Numbered from the stretch's first letter, positions 1 to 10,374 are shown. The stretch: 64,000 nucleotides of DNA from Mycobacterium marseillense (GCF_010731675.1 NZ_AP022584.1:1922001-1986000), one strand, 5' to 3'. Notes: generated by a model not told the origin, from the letters alone. A program made the numbers and translations.

Positions 1-687
1 GTCGGCGGGCGTGGCGATGCCGCCCGCCGTGAACATCGTGACCGGCAGCTTGCCCGCCCGGGCCACCTCGACGACGAGTTCGTAGGGCGCCTGCAATTCC
101 TTTGCGGCGACGTACAATTCATCTTCGGACAGCGACGTCAGGCGGCGGATCTCGCCGCCGATCGCCCGCATGTGTGTGGTGGCGTTGGAGACGTCTCCGG
201 TGCCGGCCTCCCCCTTGGAGCGGATCATGGCCGCGCCCTCGTTGATGCGTCTCAACGCTTCGCCGAGGTTGGTGGCGCCGCACACGAACGGCACGGTGAA
301 CTTCCACTTGTCGATGTGGTGGGTGTAGTCGGCGGGGGTGAGCACCTCGGACTCGTCGACGTAGTCCACGCCGAGGCTCTGCAGGATCTGCGCCTCGACG
401 AAGTGCCCGATGCGCGCCTTGGCCATCACCGGGATGGTCACCGCGGCGATGATGCCCTCGATCATGTCCGGGTCGCTCATCCGCGACACCCCGCCCTGGG
501 CGCGGATATCGGCGGGCACCCGCTCCAGCGCCATCACGGCGACGGCGCCGGCGCCCTCGGCGATCTTGGCTTGCTCGGGGGTGACGACGTCCATGATGAC
601 GCCGCCCTTGAGCATCTCGGCCATGCCGCGCTTGACGCGCGCGGTTCCGGTTCGCCCGTTGCCGTTCGGTGGGTGGGCGCTAGTCAC
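1..687 (-). CDS. pdxS: PdxS, pyridoxal 5'-phosphate synthase lyase subunit (5' part; gene runs off the left edge)
   Basis: PdxS condenses ribose 5-phosphate, glyceraldehyde 3-phosphate and ammonia (supplied by PdxT) into pyridoxal 5'-phosphate. The window holds the first 229 codons of about 300. Visible family motifs are [17 protein letters not shown] near the N-terminus, PVMAKVRIGHF with the Schiff-base lysine, and [17 protein letters not shown] at the phosphate loop. I chose the GTG at 685-687 because AAGGAG lies just upstream and the N-terminus then resembles M. tuberculosis Rv2606c. The partner pdxT would lie beyond base 1. It is followed upstream by an unrelated Nudix gene on the same strand after 69 bp. 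Confidence 0.96.
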   Translation of the reverse strand, partial: MTSAHPPNGNGRTGTARVKRGMAEMLKGGVIMDVVTPEQAKIAEGAGAVAVMALERVPADIRAQGGVSRMSDPDMIEGIIAAVTIPVMAKARIGHFVEAQILQSLGVDYVDESEVLTPADYTHHIDKWKFTVPFVCGATNLGEALRRINEGAAMIRSKGEAGTGDVSNATTHMRAIGGEIRRLTSLSEDELYVAAKELQAPYELVVEVARAGKLPVTMFTAGGIATPAD

Positions 688-756
688 TGCTTGTTCTCCT
701 TCAACCGTTGTCGACCCAGTCTAATGAGGCGCTTTGGCCCGCGTTGACCGGCGGAG

Positions 757-1782
757 TCAGCGGATGGACAGGAGCGGTCCCGGCGCGCGGCCGCCGGCGA
801 GCGCGGCCGCGTCGGTGAGCAGTCCGGATAGTTGCATGGGATAGACCGTCTCCCCCGCGGCGACGAGCTGGGCGATGTCGGCAGCGTCACACCAGCGGTG
901 GCCGTGGATGTAGCTGCGTTCCAGTTCGGTGCGGCCGGTGCGCGACGGCTCGAACCGCCGGGTGCGGTAGACGAAGTAGAACTCCTCGCTGTCGATCAGC
1001 GAGCCGTTGAACTCGAAGACCTGGTCGCGACGCCATACCGGCCCGACCATGTCGGCCGGCGCGACCCGCAGGCCGGTCTCTTCGGCGAGCTCGCGCGCGG
1101 CGGCCTCGGCCAGCCGCTCCCCCTGCTGTACCTCGCCGCCCACGGTGAACCACCACTTCGGCGCGTGCTGTTCGGCCAGCGCCGGATCCGACCCGCGCAG
1201 CAACAGCACCGCGCCGGTCTCGTCGAGCAGCACGACGCGGGCCGAGGTGCGGTGGTTGAGCACGCCGTGATCACCGTGGGCCAGCGCGTGCGGCCGCTCG
1301 ACGATCTCGAAATAGCTGGGCAGCCCGGCGGTCCCGCCCAGATGGAACAACCGCACCAGGGGCCGCTCGGCCAGCGCCAACGTGTCGCGCACCGCGTCGT
1401 TGTGGAAGCGGCGGGCCAGCAACACCCGGGCCTCGGCGTCGGCCAGCTCGGCGATCAGCCCGGCCGGCAAGGACGCCGGGTCGACGACGGCCAGCGCGGC
1501 CGACAGCTCGTTTTCGCACGTCTCCCGCGCTGGCCGGGGCGCGCCCTCGGCGGCATCGGCCAGCGCCGCCAGCCGCCGCCCCTCGGATGCGCCGCCGTAG
1601 GCGTCGATGGCCACGGCGCGCGCCACCACCGCGCGCCGCGCCAGCGCACCGTCGAGCGCCTGCCAGGACAGGTCGTAGCGGACGTGCAACCGGTCCAGCC
1701 GGTTGGCCGTCCGGTACGCCCAGGCGCCGAAGACGGCCAGCACCGCGACCAACACCGCGATGGCGACGATCACCCATGTCAT
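757..1782 (-). CDS. Membrane-anchored Nudix hydrolase (Rv2609c-like)
   Basis: 341 residues. Residues 2-24 are one hydrophobic N-terminal anchor. A complete Nudix box GX5EX7REUXEEXGU lies at residues 216-238 (G216, E222, R230, E231, E234, E235, G237), so pyrophosphohydrolase chemistry on a nucleoside-diphosphate-type substrate is likely; the substrate is unknown. The middle region (25-150) is Ala/Arg-rich and not recognised. The ATG at 1780-1782 shares its A with the pimA stop (TGATG), so it is translationally coupled as last gene of the PIM operon; a TTG one codon earlier is an alternative start. The same gene follows pimA in M. tuberculosis (Rv2609c). Confidence 0.88.
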   Translation of the reverse strand: MTWVIVAIAVLVAVLAVFGAWAYRTANRLDRLHVRYDLSWQALDGALARRAVVARAVAIDAYGGASEGRRLAALADAAEGAPRPARETCENELSAALAVVDPASLPAGLIAELADAEARVLLARRFHNDAVRDTLALAERPLVRLFHLGGTAGLPSYFEIVERPHALAHGDHGVLNHRTSARVVLLDETGAVLLLRGSDPALAEQHAPKWWFTVGGEVQQGERLAEAAARELAEETGLRVAPADMVGPVWRRDQVFEFNGSLIDSEEFYFVYRTRRFEPSRTGRTELERSYIHGHRWCDAADIAQLVAAGETVYPMQLSGLLTDAAALAGGRAPGPLLSIR

Positions 1783-2906
1783 CAACCGGCCACCTCAACC
1801 TTGGCGCCCGACGCGGCGACCGTCTCGTAAACCCGCAGGATCTGACTGGCCACCACCGACCAGTCGTAGCGCTGGACGGTGGCCGACCCGGCCGCCACAT
1901 AGCGTTCCCGCAGCACATCATCCTCCAGCACCGCGATCAGCGCATCGGCGAGCGCGGCGCCGTCGCCAACGGGCACCAGCCGGCCCACCTCGCCGCCGGC
2001 CAGCACGCGCCGGAAGGCGTCGAGGTCGCTGGCCACCACCGGGGTGCCGGCGGCCATGGCCTCGACCAAGACGATGCCGAAGCTTTCCCCGCCGAGGTTG
2101 GGGGCGCAGTAGACGTCGGCGCTGCGCATGGCCGACGCCTTCCCGGGATCGTCGACCTGGCCGAGGAAGCGAATATGGTTCACGAATTCGCCTGCCTGAC
2201 TGCGCAATTCGTCCTCATCGCCGCGCCCGACAATGAGCAGCTGCACGTCGGCGAACCGCTCGACCAGCCGCGGCAGCGCGTCGAGCAACACCCCCACACC
2301 CTTGCGCGGCTCGTCGTAGCGCCCCAAAAACAGCACCGTCTTGCCGGAGCGCGGGTAACCGTCCAGCAGCGGCGCGGTGGCGAACGCGCCGACGTCCACG
2401 CCGTTGGGGATCTCCACCGCGTCGGTTCCCAGGGCCTCCATCTGCCAGCGCCGCGCCAGGTCGGACACCGCGATTCGGCCGACGATCTTTTCGTGCATGG
2501 GACGCAGGATGCCCTGAAACACCGTCAGCGTCAGCGATTTGGTGGTCGACGTGTGAAACGTCGCCACGATCGGGCCCTCGGCGATGTTGAGCGCCAGCAT
2601 GGACAGACTCGGCGCGTTGGGCTCGTGCAGGTGCAGCACGTCGAAATCGCCTTCGGCGAGCCACTTTTTCACCTTGCGGTGGGTGGCCGGGCCGAAGCGC
2701 AGCCGGGCCACCGACCCGTTGTAGGGAATCGGGACGGCCTTGCCCGCCGAGACGACATAGTCGGGCAACACGGCGTGCGGCGAGGACGGCGCGAGCACGC
2801 TGACGTCGTGCCCACGGGCCCGCACCACCTCGGCGAGCTGCAGGACGTGCGACTGAACCCCGCCCGGAACGTCGAACGAGTAGGGACAGATCATCCCAAT
2901 GCGCAT
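1782..2906 (-). CDS. pimA: PimA, phosphatidylinositol alpha-mannosyltransferase
   Basis: GT4-family, GT-B fold enzyme that moves mannose from GDP-mannose to the inositol of phosphatidylinositol, the first step to PIM, LM and LAM, on the inner leaflet of the membrane. 374 residues, matching the family (378 in M. tuberculosis). Start MRIGMICPYSFDVPGG with the glycine-rich acceptor loop; the C-terminal donor domain carries GGESFGIVLVEAMA with the conserved EX7E pair. The ATG at 2904-2906 overlaps the patA stop as TGATG, and the stop overlaps the Nudix gene likewise. A much longer in-frame reading upstream covers patA out of frame and is not the start. Confidence 0.96.
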   Translation of the reverse strand: MRIGMICPYSFDVPGGVQSHVLQLAEVVRARGHDVSVLAPSSPHAVLPDYVVSAGKAVPIPYNGSVARLRFGPATHRKVKKWLAEGDFDVLHLHEPNAPSLSMLALNIAEGPIVATFHTSTTKSLTLTVFQGILRPMHEKIVGRIAVSDLARRWQMEALGTDAVEIPNGVDVGAFATAPLLDGYPRSGKTVLFLGRYDEPRKGVGVLLDALPRLVERFADVQLLIVGRGDEDELRSQAGEFVNHIRFLGQVDDPGKASAMRSADVYCAPNLGGESFGIVLVEAMAAGTPVVASDLDAFRRVLAGGEVGRLVPVGDGAALADALIAVLEDDVLRERYVAAGSATVQRYDWSVVASQILRVYETVAASGAKVEVAG

Positions 2907-3877
2907 CAGGTGTCCCTTAGCCGGGCCTGCTTGGCTTCCGGGAGGTCGGCCAGCCACTGCGGCTGCATCATGTGCCAATCCTCGGGGTGGGCGGCGATGT
3001 TCTTCTCGAAGTGATCGGCCAGCAGCTGGGTGATCGCCTGGACGTCGCCGCTGCTGCAGTCCAGGAGCGGGTCTATGGCGACGCCCCAGCCCTGGCCCTC
3101 GAACCAGCAGTGGGCCGGTAGCAGCGCCGCCCCCGTCGCGACCGCGAGCTTCGCCGGCCCGGCCGGCATCCGGGTGGGCTGGCCGAAGAAATCGACCTGC
3201 ACACCGGTGCGGGTCAGGTCGCGCTCGGCCATCAAGCACACCACCCGGTTGTCCCGCAGCCGGTCGCACAGCACGTCGAACGGCGGCCGCTCACCCCCGG
3301 ACAGGGGCAGCACCTCGAAGCCGAGGCCTTCGCGGTAGGCGATGAACCGCCGGTAGAGCGATTCGGGTTTGAGGCGCTCCGCGACGGTGGTGAAGGTGCC
3401 GTGTGTCTGCGCCAGCCACACCCCGGCCATGTCCCAATTGCCGCTGTGCGGCAACGCAATCACTGCGCCACGGCCAGCGGACAGCGCTGCTTCGATATGG
3501 TCTCGCCCGAGAATCGAGTCATGCAGTTCACGACCCAGCTCGGGCAGGTCCATGCTCGGCAGGCGAAACGCCTCGCGCCAATAACGGGCATAGGAGGCCA
3601 GCGAGGCCCGCATTAATGAGTCAGGAACGTCGGAGGGGGGCACGCGCAAGACGCGGGCCAGGTTCTTGCGCAACTGGTCTGGGCCACCACCGCGGGCCGC
3701 GTAACGCGCCGCGGCGCCAAATGCGTTGCGCGCGGCAAACTCCGGCATCGCCCGCACGGCCATCCAGCCGGTCGCGTACGCCCAGTCGGAACCGGCGCCG
3801 CTCAACCGGCCCGCGACGCGGCTCACCAGGCGGCTCGGCGCCGTGATCGCGTTCATGCCCGGCGGAGTGGGAATCAT
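2906..3877 (-). CDS. patA: PatA, PIM acyltransferase (Rv2611c-like)
   Basis: Acyl-CoA-dependent acyltransferase that palmitoylates the mannose of PIM1/PIM2 at the cytosolic membrane face. 323 residues. The LPLAT catalytic motif HX4D is at residues 144-149 (HSGNWD). The second conserved block AERLKPESLYRRFIAYREG and the block PAGPAKLAVATGAALLP are also present. The ATG at 3875-3877 overlaps the pgsA1 stop by ATGA, and the stop overlaps pimA by TGATG, so expression is coupled to both partners. Gene order and motifs both identify it. Confidence 0.94.
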   Translation of the reverse strand: MIPTPPGMNAITAPSRLVSRVAGRLSGAGSDWAYATGWMAVRAMPEFAARNAFGAAARYAARGGGPDQLRKNLARVLRVPPSDVPDSLMRASLASYARYWREAFRLPSMDLPELGRELHDSILGRDHIEAALSAGRGAVIALPHSGNWDMAGVWLAQTHGTFTTVAERLKPESLYRRFIAYREGLGFEVLPLSGGERPPFDVLCDRLRDNRVVCLMAERDLTRTGVQVDFFGQPTRMPAGPAKLAVATGAALLPAHCWFEGQGWGVAIDPLLDCSSGDVQAITQLLADHFEKNIAAHPEDWHMMQPQWLADLPEAKQARLRDT

Positions 3878-4515
3878 GGTGTGACCGATCCGCGGTCGGT
3901 CGCACCCGGGGAGGTGCGCACCGTATGCAGGCGCTGCGCGCAGGTGACCAGGCTGGCCGCCGCCAACAGCCACATGGCCACCGGCAAGGCGGGCGGCCAC
4001 GCGACGAACGGAAAGTCCGAGACCCCGGCGCCGACCAGCACGATGATCAGCCGCTCGGGACGTTCGATGATGCCGCCGTCGCCGCGCAGGCCGCTGGCTT
4101 CGGCCCGGGCCTTGATGTAGGAGATCACCTGCGAGGTGACCAGGCAGATCAAGGTGGCCGCCGCCAGCAGCTTGTCGTGCAGGCCGAACACGACCCACCA
4201 CAGCAGCCCGCAGAACACCGCGCCGTCGCTGACGCGGTCACAGGCGGCGTCCAGCACCGCGCCGAACCGGGTGCCGCCGCCGCGTTCCCGGGCCATCGCC
4301 CCGTCGAGCATGTCGAAGAGAACGAAGAACCAGACCACCAGCGTGCCGATGAACAGCTTGCCCATCGGGAAGAAGATCAGCGCCCCCGCCACGGCCACGA
4401 TGGTGCCCAGGACGGTGACGACGTCGGGAGTCAATCCCAACCGCAGGCACGCTCGTGCCGTCGGGGTGGTCAGCCGCGCGAACGCCGCCCGGGACAGGAA
4501 CGGCACCTTACTCAT
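3874..4515 (-). CDS. pgsA1: PgsA1, phosphatidylinositol-phosphate synthase
   Basis: CDP-alcohol phosphatidyltransferase joining CDP-diacylglycerol and inositol 1-phosphate to give PI phosphate, the precursor of PIMs; an integral membrane enzyme. 213 residues. The signature D68-x2-D71-G-x2-A-R-x8-G-x3-D89-x3-D93 is intact. About six hydrophobic segments are seen. The ATG at 4513-4515 overlaps the stop of the last MIRU micro-ORF (ATGA), and GAGGAGGAG inside the MIRU unit is the nearest ribosome-binding sequence. It is coupled to patA by a second ATGA overlap. Confidence 0.95.
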   Translation of the reverse strand: MSKVPFLSRAAFARLTTPTARACLRLGLTPDVVTVLGTIVAVAGALIFFPMGKLFIGTLVVWFFVLFDMLDGAMARERGGGTRFGAVLDAACDRVSDGAVFCGLLWWVVFGLHDKLLAAATLICLVTSQVISYIKARAEASGLRGDGGIIERPERLIIVLVGAGVSDFPFVAWPPALPVAMWLLAAASLVTCAQRLHTVRTSPGATDRGSVTP

Positions 4516-4674
4516 CGGCGCCGCTCCTCCTCATCGCTGCGCTCTGCATCGTCGCCACCGCGGCTCATCGGCGCCGCTCCTCCTCATCGCTGCGCTCTGC
4601 ATCGTCGCCGCCGCGGCTCATCGGCGCCGCTCCTCCTCATCGCTGCGCTCTGCATCGTCGCCGCCGCGGCTCAT
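4512..4674 (-). repeat. MIRU: three tandem 53-bp units, each an 18-codon micro-ORF
   Basis: Three copies with period exactly 53 bp (units begin at 4511, 4564 and 4617 on the + strand). The unit next to pgsA1 differs by one silent base (GGT for GGC). On the minus strand each unit encodes [18 protein letters not shown] followed by TGA. Its ATG overlaps the previous stop by ATGA and its stop overlaps the next ATG likewise, so micro-ORFs at 4618-4674, 4565-4621 and 4512-4568 link the HIT gene to pgsA1 without a gap. GAGGAGGAG inside each unit can serve as the ribosome-binding site of the next. This is the known form of mycobacterial interspersed repetitive units. Confidence 0.93.
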
Positions 4675-5255
4675 CGCTGGTTCGTCCACTCCGTCGCCAG
4701 CAGTTGGCGGGTTTCGCGCAGCAACTGCGGGATCACCTTCGACCCCCCGATGATGGTGATGAAGTTGGCGTCGCCGCCCCAGCGCGGCACGACGTGCACG
4801 TGCAGGTGCTCGGCCAGCGACCCGCCGGCCGAGGTCCCCAGGTTGAGACCGACGTTGAAGCCGTGCGGGCGTGACACGTTCTTGATGACGCGAATCGCCT
4901 TCTGGATGAAGGACATCAGCTCCGCGCTTTCCGGATCGGTCAGGTCCTCCAGCTCGGAGACGCGACGGTAGGGCACCACCATCAAGTGCCCGGGGTTGTA
5001 CGGGTAGAGGTTGAGCACGGCGTAGACGAGTTCACCCCGCGCGACCACCAGGCCGTCTTCGTCGGTCAGCTGCGGGATGTCGGTGAACGGCTGCTCGCTT
5101 TTGCCTGACGAGTTGGAGTCGCGCTTCATCGGCGCTTCGGCCAGGTAGGTCATCCGGTACGGCGTCCACAACCGCTGCAGATGATCCTCCTCGCCGACAC
5201 CCCGGTCCAGAATGGTGTCGTCGCTACGCGGCTCGGCGCGTTCGCGCTCACTCAC
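4671..5255 (-). CDS. HIT-family Ap4A phosphorylase (Rv2613c-like)
   Basis: 194 residues. The histidine triad HLHVHVV lies at residues 150-156, and [15 protein letters not shown] at 82-96 is the usual HIT nucleotide-binding strand. The M. tuberculosis homologue Rv2613c has been characterised as a diadenosine tetraphosphate phosphorylase (established knowledge); the same activity is inferred here. Start ATG at 5255 overlaps the thrS stop by 8 bp, and its TGA overlaps the first MIRU micro-ORF by ATGA. Its place between thrS and pgsA1 is conserved; a link to Ap4A made by aminoacyl-tRNA synthetases is plausible. Confidence 0.9.
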   Translation of the reverse strand: MSERERAEPRSDDTILDRGVGEEDHLQRLWTPYRMTYLAEAPMKRDSNSSGKSEQPFTDIPQLTDEDGLVVARGELVYAVLNLYPYNPGHLMVVPYRRVSELEDLTDPESAELMSFIQKAIRVIKNVSRPHGFNVGLNLGTSAGGSLAEHLHVHVVPRWGGDANFITIIGGSKVIPQLLRETRQLLATEWTNQR

Positions 5256-7302
5256 CGGTGGCCACCTTCACGAGTTCGGCAGTGGGAGCGGCATTCTCGC
5301 GATCGGCGATCCACTTCACAATGGCGTCGACGGCGTCGTCGCGGCGCACGCCGTTGATCTGGGTGCGGTCACCGAAGCGGAAACTGACCGCGCCCGCCTG
5401 AACGTCACGGTCGCCGGCGAGCAACATGAACGGCACCCGCTGGTTGGTGTGGTTGACGATCTTCTTGGCCATCCGGTCGTCGCTGCCGTCGACCTCGACG
5501 CGTACGCCGTGTGAACGCAACTGCGCCGCAACCTCGTTCAGGTAGTCGACGTGCTCGTCGGCGACCGGGATGCCGACCGCCTGCACCGGCGCCAGCCACG
5601 CCGGGAAGGCGCCGGCATAGTGCTCGGTGAGGATGCCGAAGAACCGCTCGATGGACCCGAACAGCGCCCGATGGATGAGCACCGGCCGCTGCCGCGACCC
5701 GTCGGACGCGGTGTATTCGAGCTCGAATCGGTCGGGCATGTTGAAGTCGAGCTGGATGGTCGACATCTGCCAGCTGCGACCCAACGCGTCCTTGACCTGC
5801 ACCGAGATCTTCGGGCCGTAGAACGCAGCGCCGCCGGGGTCGGGAATCAGCTCCAGCCCGGAGGCCACGCCCACCTCGCGCAGAACTTCGGTGGCCTCGT
5901 CCCACATCTCGTCGGATCCGGAGTACTTCTCCGGGTCCTTGGTGGACAGCTCCAAATAGAAGTCGTTGAGCCCGTAGTCGGCCAGCAGGTCGAGCACGAA
6001 ACGCAACACCGACGCCAGCTCGTCGCGCATTTGCTCGCGCGTGCAGTAGATGTGGGCGTCGTCCTGGGTCATGCCGCGCACCCGGGTCAGCCCGTGCACC
6101 ACGCCCGACTTCTCGTAGCGGTACACGCTGCCGAACTCGAAGAGCCGCAACGGAAGCTCACGATACGAGCGGCCGCGCGACCGATAGATCAAATGGTGCA
6201 TCGGGCAGTTCATCGGCTTGAGGTAATAGTCCTGCCCCGGCTTGCGCACCGTCCCGTCCGCGTTGAACTCCGCGTCGAGATGCATCGGCGGGTACATGCC
6301 GTCGGCGTACCACTCGAGGTGGCCCGACGTGATGTACAGCTGCTCCTTGGTGATGTGCGGGGTGTTGACGAACTCGTAGCCCGCCCGCTCGTGCGCGCGG
6401 CGCGAGTACTCCTCCAGTTCGCGGCGGATGATGCCGCCCTTCGGGTGGAAAACCGCCAGACCGGAACCGATTTCGTCGGGAAAGCTGAACAGGTCGAGCT
6501 CGACACCCAGCTTGCGGTGGTCGCGACGCTGGGCCTCTTCGATCAGCTCGAGGTGGGCATCCAGCGCCTCCTGCGACTCCCAGGCGGTGCCGTAGATGCG
6601 TTGCAAACTGGCGTTGCTCTGGTCGCCGCGCCAGTAGGCGGCCGAGCTTCGGGTCAGCTTGAACGCCGGGATGTGCTTGGTCGTCGGGATGTGCGGGCCC
6701 CGGCACAGGTCACCCCAAACCCGTTGCCGGGTGCGGGGATTGAGGTTGTCGTAGGCGGTGAGTTCGTCGCCGCCCACCTCCATGACCTCGGGGTCGCCGG
6801 ACTTGTCGTCGACGAGTTCGAGCTTGTAGGGCTCGCCGGCCAGCTCCGCGCGCGCCTGGTCCTTGGACTCGTAGACGCGGCGTTCGAACAGCTGGCCCTC
6901 TTTGACGATCTGGCGCATCCGCTTTTCCAGTGCCACCAGATCCTCGGGCGTGAACGGCTCGGGCACGTCGAAGTCGTAATAGAAGCCGTCGGTGATGGGC
7001 GGGCCGATGCCGAGCTTGGCTTGCGGGAACAGCTCCTGGACCGCCTGGGCCAACACGTGGGCGGCCGAATGCCGGATCACGCTGCGGCCGTCGTCGGTGT
7101 TGGCCGCCACCGGAATCACCTCGGCGTCGGCGGCGGGCGCCCAACTCAGGTCGCGCAGCTTGCCGTCGGCATCTCGCACCACCACGACACCGTCGGGCGC
7201 GCCCCGGCCCGGCAACCCCGCCTCCCGCACCGCGGCGGCCGCGGTGGTCCCGGCCGGCACCCGGATCGGGGCTTGCCAGGAAGGGTGTGCGGGGGCGGTC
7301 AT
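5248..7302 (-). CDS. thrS: Threonyl-tRNA synthetase
   Basis: Charges tRNA-Thr. 684 residues with the full ThrRS layout: N-terminal TGS domain, second editing domain with [11 protein letters not shown], class II core with the zinc-binding MNCPMHHL, motif 2 around [13 protein letters not shown], motif 3 [15 protein letters not shown], and a C-terminal anticodon-binding domain. I chose ATG at 7300-7302, giving MTAPAHPSW, because GGAG lies 9 nt upstream; the TTG five codons earlier lacks this spacing. It is first gene of the thrS to Nudix operon and divergent from the antiporter gene. Confidence 0.97.
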   Translation of the reverse strand: MTAPAHPSWQAPIRVPAGTTAAAAVREAGLPGRGAPDGVVVVRDADGKLRDLSWAPAADAEVIPVAANTDDGRSVIRHSAAHVLAQAVQELFPQAKLGIGPPITDGFYYDFDVPEPFTPEDLVALEKRMRQIVKEGQLFERRVYESKDQARAELAGEPYKLELVDDKSGDPEVMEVGGDELTAYDNLNPRTRQRVWGDLCRGPHIPTTKHIPAFKLTRSSAAYWRGDQSNASLQRIYGTAWESQEALDAHLELIEEAQRRDHRKLGVELDLFSFPDEIGSGLAVFHPKGGIIRRELEEYSRRAHERAGYEFVNTPHITKEQLYITSGHLEWYADGMYPPMHLDAEFNADGTVRKPGQDYYLKPMNCPMHHLIYRSRGRSYRELPLRLFEFGSVYRYEKSGVVHGLTRVRGMTQDDAHIYCTREQMRDELASVLRFVLDLLADYGLNDFYLELSTKDPEKYSGSDEMWDEATEVLREVGVASGLELIPDPGGAAFYGPKISVQVKDALGRSWQMSTIQLDFNMPDRFELEYTASDGSRQRPVLIHRALFGSIERFFGILTEHYAGAFPAWLAPVQAVGIPVADEHVDYLNEVAAQLRSHGVRVEVDGSDDRMAKKIVNHTNQRVPFMLLAGDRDVQAGAVSFRFGDRTQINGVRRDDAVDAIVKWIADRENAAPTAELVKVATGE

Positions 7303-7400
7303 TGTGGCGGTCTCCAAGGCTCGACGGGTCGACGACCATGCTATCCGGGCGGTTCGGAGCCGAGCAGGGCCGTCGAGCGGGCGCCCGCAAGTCCGGCAAG

Positions 7401-9095
7401 ATGGGGTCGATGGGGGCGCAGACGGCTTTGACGTTGCTGCTCGGCGCCGTCGCGGTCATCGTGCTGGTCAACTGGATCAGCGAGCGCACCGGGCTGCCCA
7501 GCGCGACCCTGCTGGTTCTCGTCGGCATCGGTTATGCGCTGGTGCCGGGGCCGAACATCGGCCTCGAACCCGACGTCGTGATGACCTGCATCCTGCCGCC
7601 GTTGCTGTTCAACGCGGCGCTGGAATCGTCGCTGGTCGGCATCCGGCGCAATCTGCGCACCGTCATCAGCCTGTCGGTGGTCCTGGTTCTGCTGACCGCG
7701 GCGTCGGTCGGTGTCGCGTTCGGCCTGCTCGTCAGCGGCGCGACGCTCGCGGTGGGCATGGTGCTGGGCGCCGCGGTCGCGCCGACCGATCCGGTGGCCG
7801 CGCTCGCCGTGGCCCGCAAGGAAGGCCTCCCGCTCAACATCGTCACCCTGATCGAGGGCGAGGGACTACTCAATGACGCGACCGCGCTGACCACACTGTC
7901 GGTGGCCATCACGGTGGCGCGCGGCGCCGCGTTCTCCGTGCCGTCGGCGATCCGCGAGTTCGCGCTGGCGGCCCTGGGCGGCCTGGCGGTGGGCATGGTG
8001 TTCGCATACTTGCGGCGGCTGCTTCGCCGGTGGCGATCCGACGTGCTGACGGCCAACGCGATTTCGCTCGCCACACCGTTCGTCACCTATCTGGTGGCCG
8101 AGGAGCTGTCCGCCTCCGGGGTTCTGGCGGTCGTGGTGTGCGGGTTGATCGTCGGTCACGACTCGCCGCGGCTGGAATCGGGCGCGAGCCGGTTGCAGAC
8201 CCGGGCCGTCTGGCGGCTGGTCAACTTCCTGCTCGAGGGCCTGGTGTTCTTGCTGATCGGCCATCAGCTGCCGGCCATCCTCGACGATTTGGGCGGCTAT
8301 GACCTGTCGACGATGGTCGTGGCGGTCAGCGTCACCGTCGCGGTGGTTCTCCTGGTGCGGCCGCTGTGGCTACTGATCACCCAGTCGCTTCCCCGGCCGA
8401 TGCACACCCGGCTTGGCGACGTCTCGGGCACCGACGAACCCGATACGGGGCGTCGGTCGGATCGCACCTCCGAGCGCCTCACGGGCCGAGAAGTCTTCGT
8501 GCTGAGCTGGGCCGGCACGCGCGGCGTCGTCAGCCTCGCGGCGATTTTCGCGGTTCCGTTCGTGACCGACAGCCGCGCGCCCTTTCCCGATCGCGACCTG
8601 CTGCTGTTCTGCACCCTGGTCGTCGTGCTCGTGACGCTGATCGGACAGGGCATCACGTTCGGCCCGCTGGTGCGCGCGCTGGGCCTGCGCGCGAATGCCA
8701 CCGACGAACTGCGGCTGCGCAACCGCGCTCGCGCCGCCGCCGTGCAGGCCGCGCTGGACCGGCTCGACTCGTTGGACCAAGAGGACGACGCAGACGTCGA
8801 CCCCCGCGTGATCGACGGTGTGCGCCAACAGTTGTCAGCACGGCTCGAGCGGTATCAGCACCGGCTCGATCTCTTGACGGACCCCGGCGAGACGCCCGCG
8901 GCGCCCCGCTACGAGGCCGCAGTCGCCATACGCCGGGTGGCCATCGATGCCCAGCGCGACGAGCTCGTGCGCTGGCGCGATGCGGGCATGCTGCCCGACC
9001 AAAGCCTGCGCGCGATCGAACGCGAACTCGACCACGAAGAGAGCACGCTGCCGATGCGGACGCGGCGGGCACGCCGGCGCGCTCAAAGATCATGA
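7401..9095 (+). CDS. Na+/H+ antiporter, CPA1 (NhaP/YjcE) family
   Basis: 564 residues. About twelve hydrophobic segments fill residues 1-400, followed by a charged cytosolic tail of about 150 residues. CPA1 marks are [31 protein letters not shown] with the membrane-buried Asn-Asp pair, and [11 protein letters not shown]. It should exchange sodium or potassium for protons across the cytoplasmic membrane. ATG 7401 and ATG 7410 are both possible starts, neither with a strong ribosome-binding site. The gene stands alone, divergent from thrS and convergent with the amidohydrolase. Confidence 0.9.
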   Translation: MGSMGAQTALTLLLGAVAVIVLVNWISERTGLPSATLLVLVGIGYALVPGPNIGLEPDVVMTCILPPLLFNAALESSLVGIRRNLRTVISLSVVLVLLTAASVGVAFGLLVSGATLAVGMVLGAAVAPTDPVAALAVARKEGLPLNIVTLIEGEGLLNDATALTTLSVAITVARGAAFSVPSAIREFALAALGGLAVGMVFAYLRRLLRRWRSDVLTANAISLATPFVTYLVAEELSASGVLAVVVCGLIVGHDSPRLESGASRLQTRAVWRLVNFLLEGLVFLLIGHQLPAILDDLGGYDLSTMVVAVSVTVAVVLLVRPLWLLITQSLPRPMHTRLGDVSGTDEPDTGRRSDRTSERLTGREVFVLSWAGTRGVVSLAAIFAVPFVTDSRAPFPDRDLLLFCTLVVVLVTLIGQGITFGPLVRALGLRANATDELRLRNRARAAAVQAALDRLDSLDQEDDADVDPRVIDGVRQQLSARLERYQHRLDLLTDPGETPAAPRYEAAVAIRRVAIDAQRDELVRWRDAGMLPDQSLRAIERELDHEESTLPMRTRRARRRAQRS

Positions 9096-9117
9096 TTTGC
9101 AACGTATTTGGTGCAAG

Positions 9118-10374
9118 CTAGGAAGACCCCAGCCACGCCAGCGCGGCGACCGTCAATGCCTGCGTGCCAGTGTCGAGCGTGGGCTGGATGACGGGGAAGA
9201 ACCGCGGGGAATGGTTGACGGGTATGTCCTCGGCGACGCGGCCCGCCGAGTCGGCCTTGCGATAGACGTCGGGATCGATTCCGCCTATCCCCCAATAGGT
9301 GTACGGGGCGTTGAGCGCGCGGGGAATGTCGCTGAAGTCCTCGCTCGCAGTCTGCGGAGGAAGCTCGCCTGCCCGGTCACCGAAGAAATCGTCGAACGCG
9401 GCACGCACCCGCGCGGTGACCGCGGGATCGTTGTCGGTAGCCGGAAAGTGGTCCGTCAGCGCGAAATCGGGCTCCTTCGGGGAACCGGACGCCTGGCACT
9501 CGGCGGTGACGATGCGCCGGATCGCCTCGAGCATTCTGGCGCGGGTCTGCTCGTTGTAGGTGCGCAGGTTCAGCTCCAGCACCGCGCGGTCGCCGATGAC
9601 ATTGCTCTTGGCGCCCGCCTCGATCCTGCCGACCGTCAACACCGCGGGCTCGGCGGGTGCGATCTCGCGCGAGACGACGGTCTGCAACCGGATCACGATC
9701 ATGGCGGCCAGCACCACGGGATCGACGGCCGCCTGCGGCATCGAGCCGTGCCCGCCGCGGCCATGCACGGTGATTCGCATGCTGTCGGCGGTCGTCAGGA
9801 CGGGCCCGGAGCACGTCGCCACCCGGCCGGCCGGCAACGGCAGCACATGCTGGGCCAGTGCGACGTCGACGGGACCGACGAGCTTCGCCAGCCCGTCGTC
9901 GACCATGCACCGCGCGCCGTCTCCGACTTCCTCGGCGGGCTGGAACAGCGCGACTACGGTGCCGCGCCACGGCGCGCGCGCGGCGGCGAGCAGCGAGGCG
10001 GCGCCGAGCAGGCAGGTCACATGGACGTCGTGCCCGCAGGCGTGCATCACCGGACGTTGGTTGCCGTCCGCGTCGGTGGCGGTGACGGCGCTGGCGTACG
10101 GGAGCCCGGTGTCCTCGGCCACCGGCAGAGCGTCCATGTCGGCGCGCAGCATGACGGTGGGACCGTTGCCGTTGCGCAGGATCCCGACCACGCCGGTGCC
10201 GCCGACGCCCTCGTGCACGTCGTAGCCGAACTCGCGCAGGCGTAGGGCCACCGCCGCCGCGGTCCGGTGTTCGTCGTGCGACAGTTCCGGATGCCGGTGC
10301 AGGTCGCGGTAGAAGTCCTCCTGCCAGCCGCGGACGTCGGTCAAACCGGCGAGCACCGCCGAGTCGCTATTCAT
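9118..10374 (-). CDS. M20D-type amidohydrolase (hippurate / N-acyl amino acid hydrolase type)
   Basis: 418 residues. Binuclear metal ligands of the M20 family are seen: MHACGHDVH (Cys and His), FQPAEEVGDGA (paired Glu), then AQHVLPLPAG and the lid-domain loop GRGGHGSMPQ. The fold hydrolyses an amide bond in N-acyl amino acids or related amides; the true substrate cannot be read from sequence. ATG at 10374 follows GGGAGGACGGAAACG on the coding strand. No operon partner overlaps; the thioesterase gene begins well upstream on the same strand after an 85-bp gap at its stop. Confidence 0.88.
   Translation of the reverse strand: MNSDSAVLAGLTDVRGWQEDFYRDLHRHPELSHDEHRTAAAVALRLREFGYDVHEGVGGTGVVGILRNGNGPTVMLRADMDALPVAEDTGLPYASAVTATDADGNQRPVMHACGHDVHVTCLLGAASLLAAARAPWRGTVVALFQPAEEVGDGARCMVDDGLAKLVGPVDVALAQHVLPLPAGRVATCSGPVLTTADSMRITVHGRGGHGSMPQAAVDPVVLAAMIVIRLQTVVSREIAPAEPAVLTVGRIEAGAKSNVIGDRAVLELNLRTYNEQTRARMLEAIRRIVTAECQASGSPKEPDFALTDHFPATDNDPAVTARVRAAFDDFFGDRAGELPPQTASEDFSDIPRALNAPYTYWGIGGIDPDVYRKADSAGRVAEDIPVNHSPRFFPVIQPTLDTGTQALTVAALAWLGSS

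Noticed and set aside
832..1830. Long open frame (332 codons) opposite the Nudix gene
   Set aside because: It is a shadow of high third-position GC; the reverse strand carries a full Nudix box and operon overlaps.
4511..4680. CRISPR-like tandem repeats
   Set aside because: Units are directly adjacent without unique spacers and encode coupled micro-ORFs; they are MIRU units.
5551..7431. 626-codon open frame opposite thrS
   Set aside because: Composition is His/Arg/Gln-rich without domain, whereas thrS on the other strand is complete.
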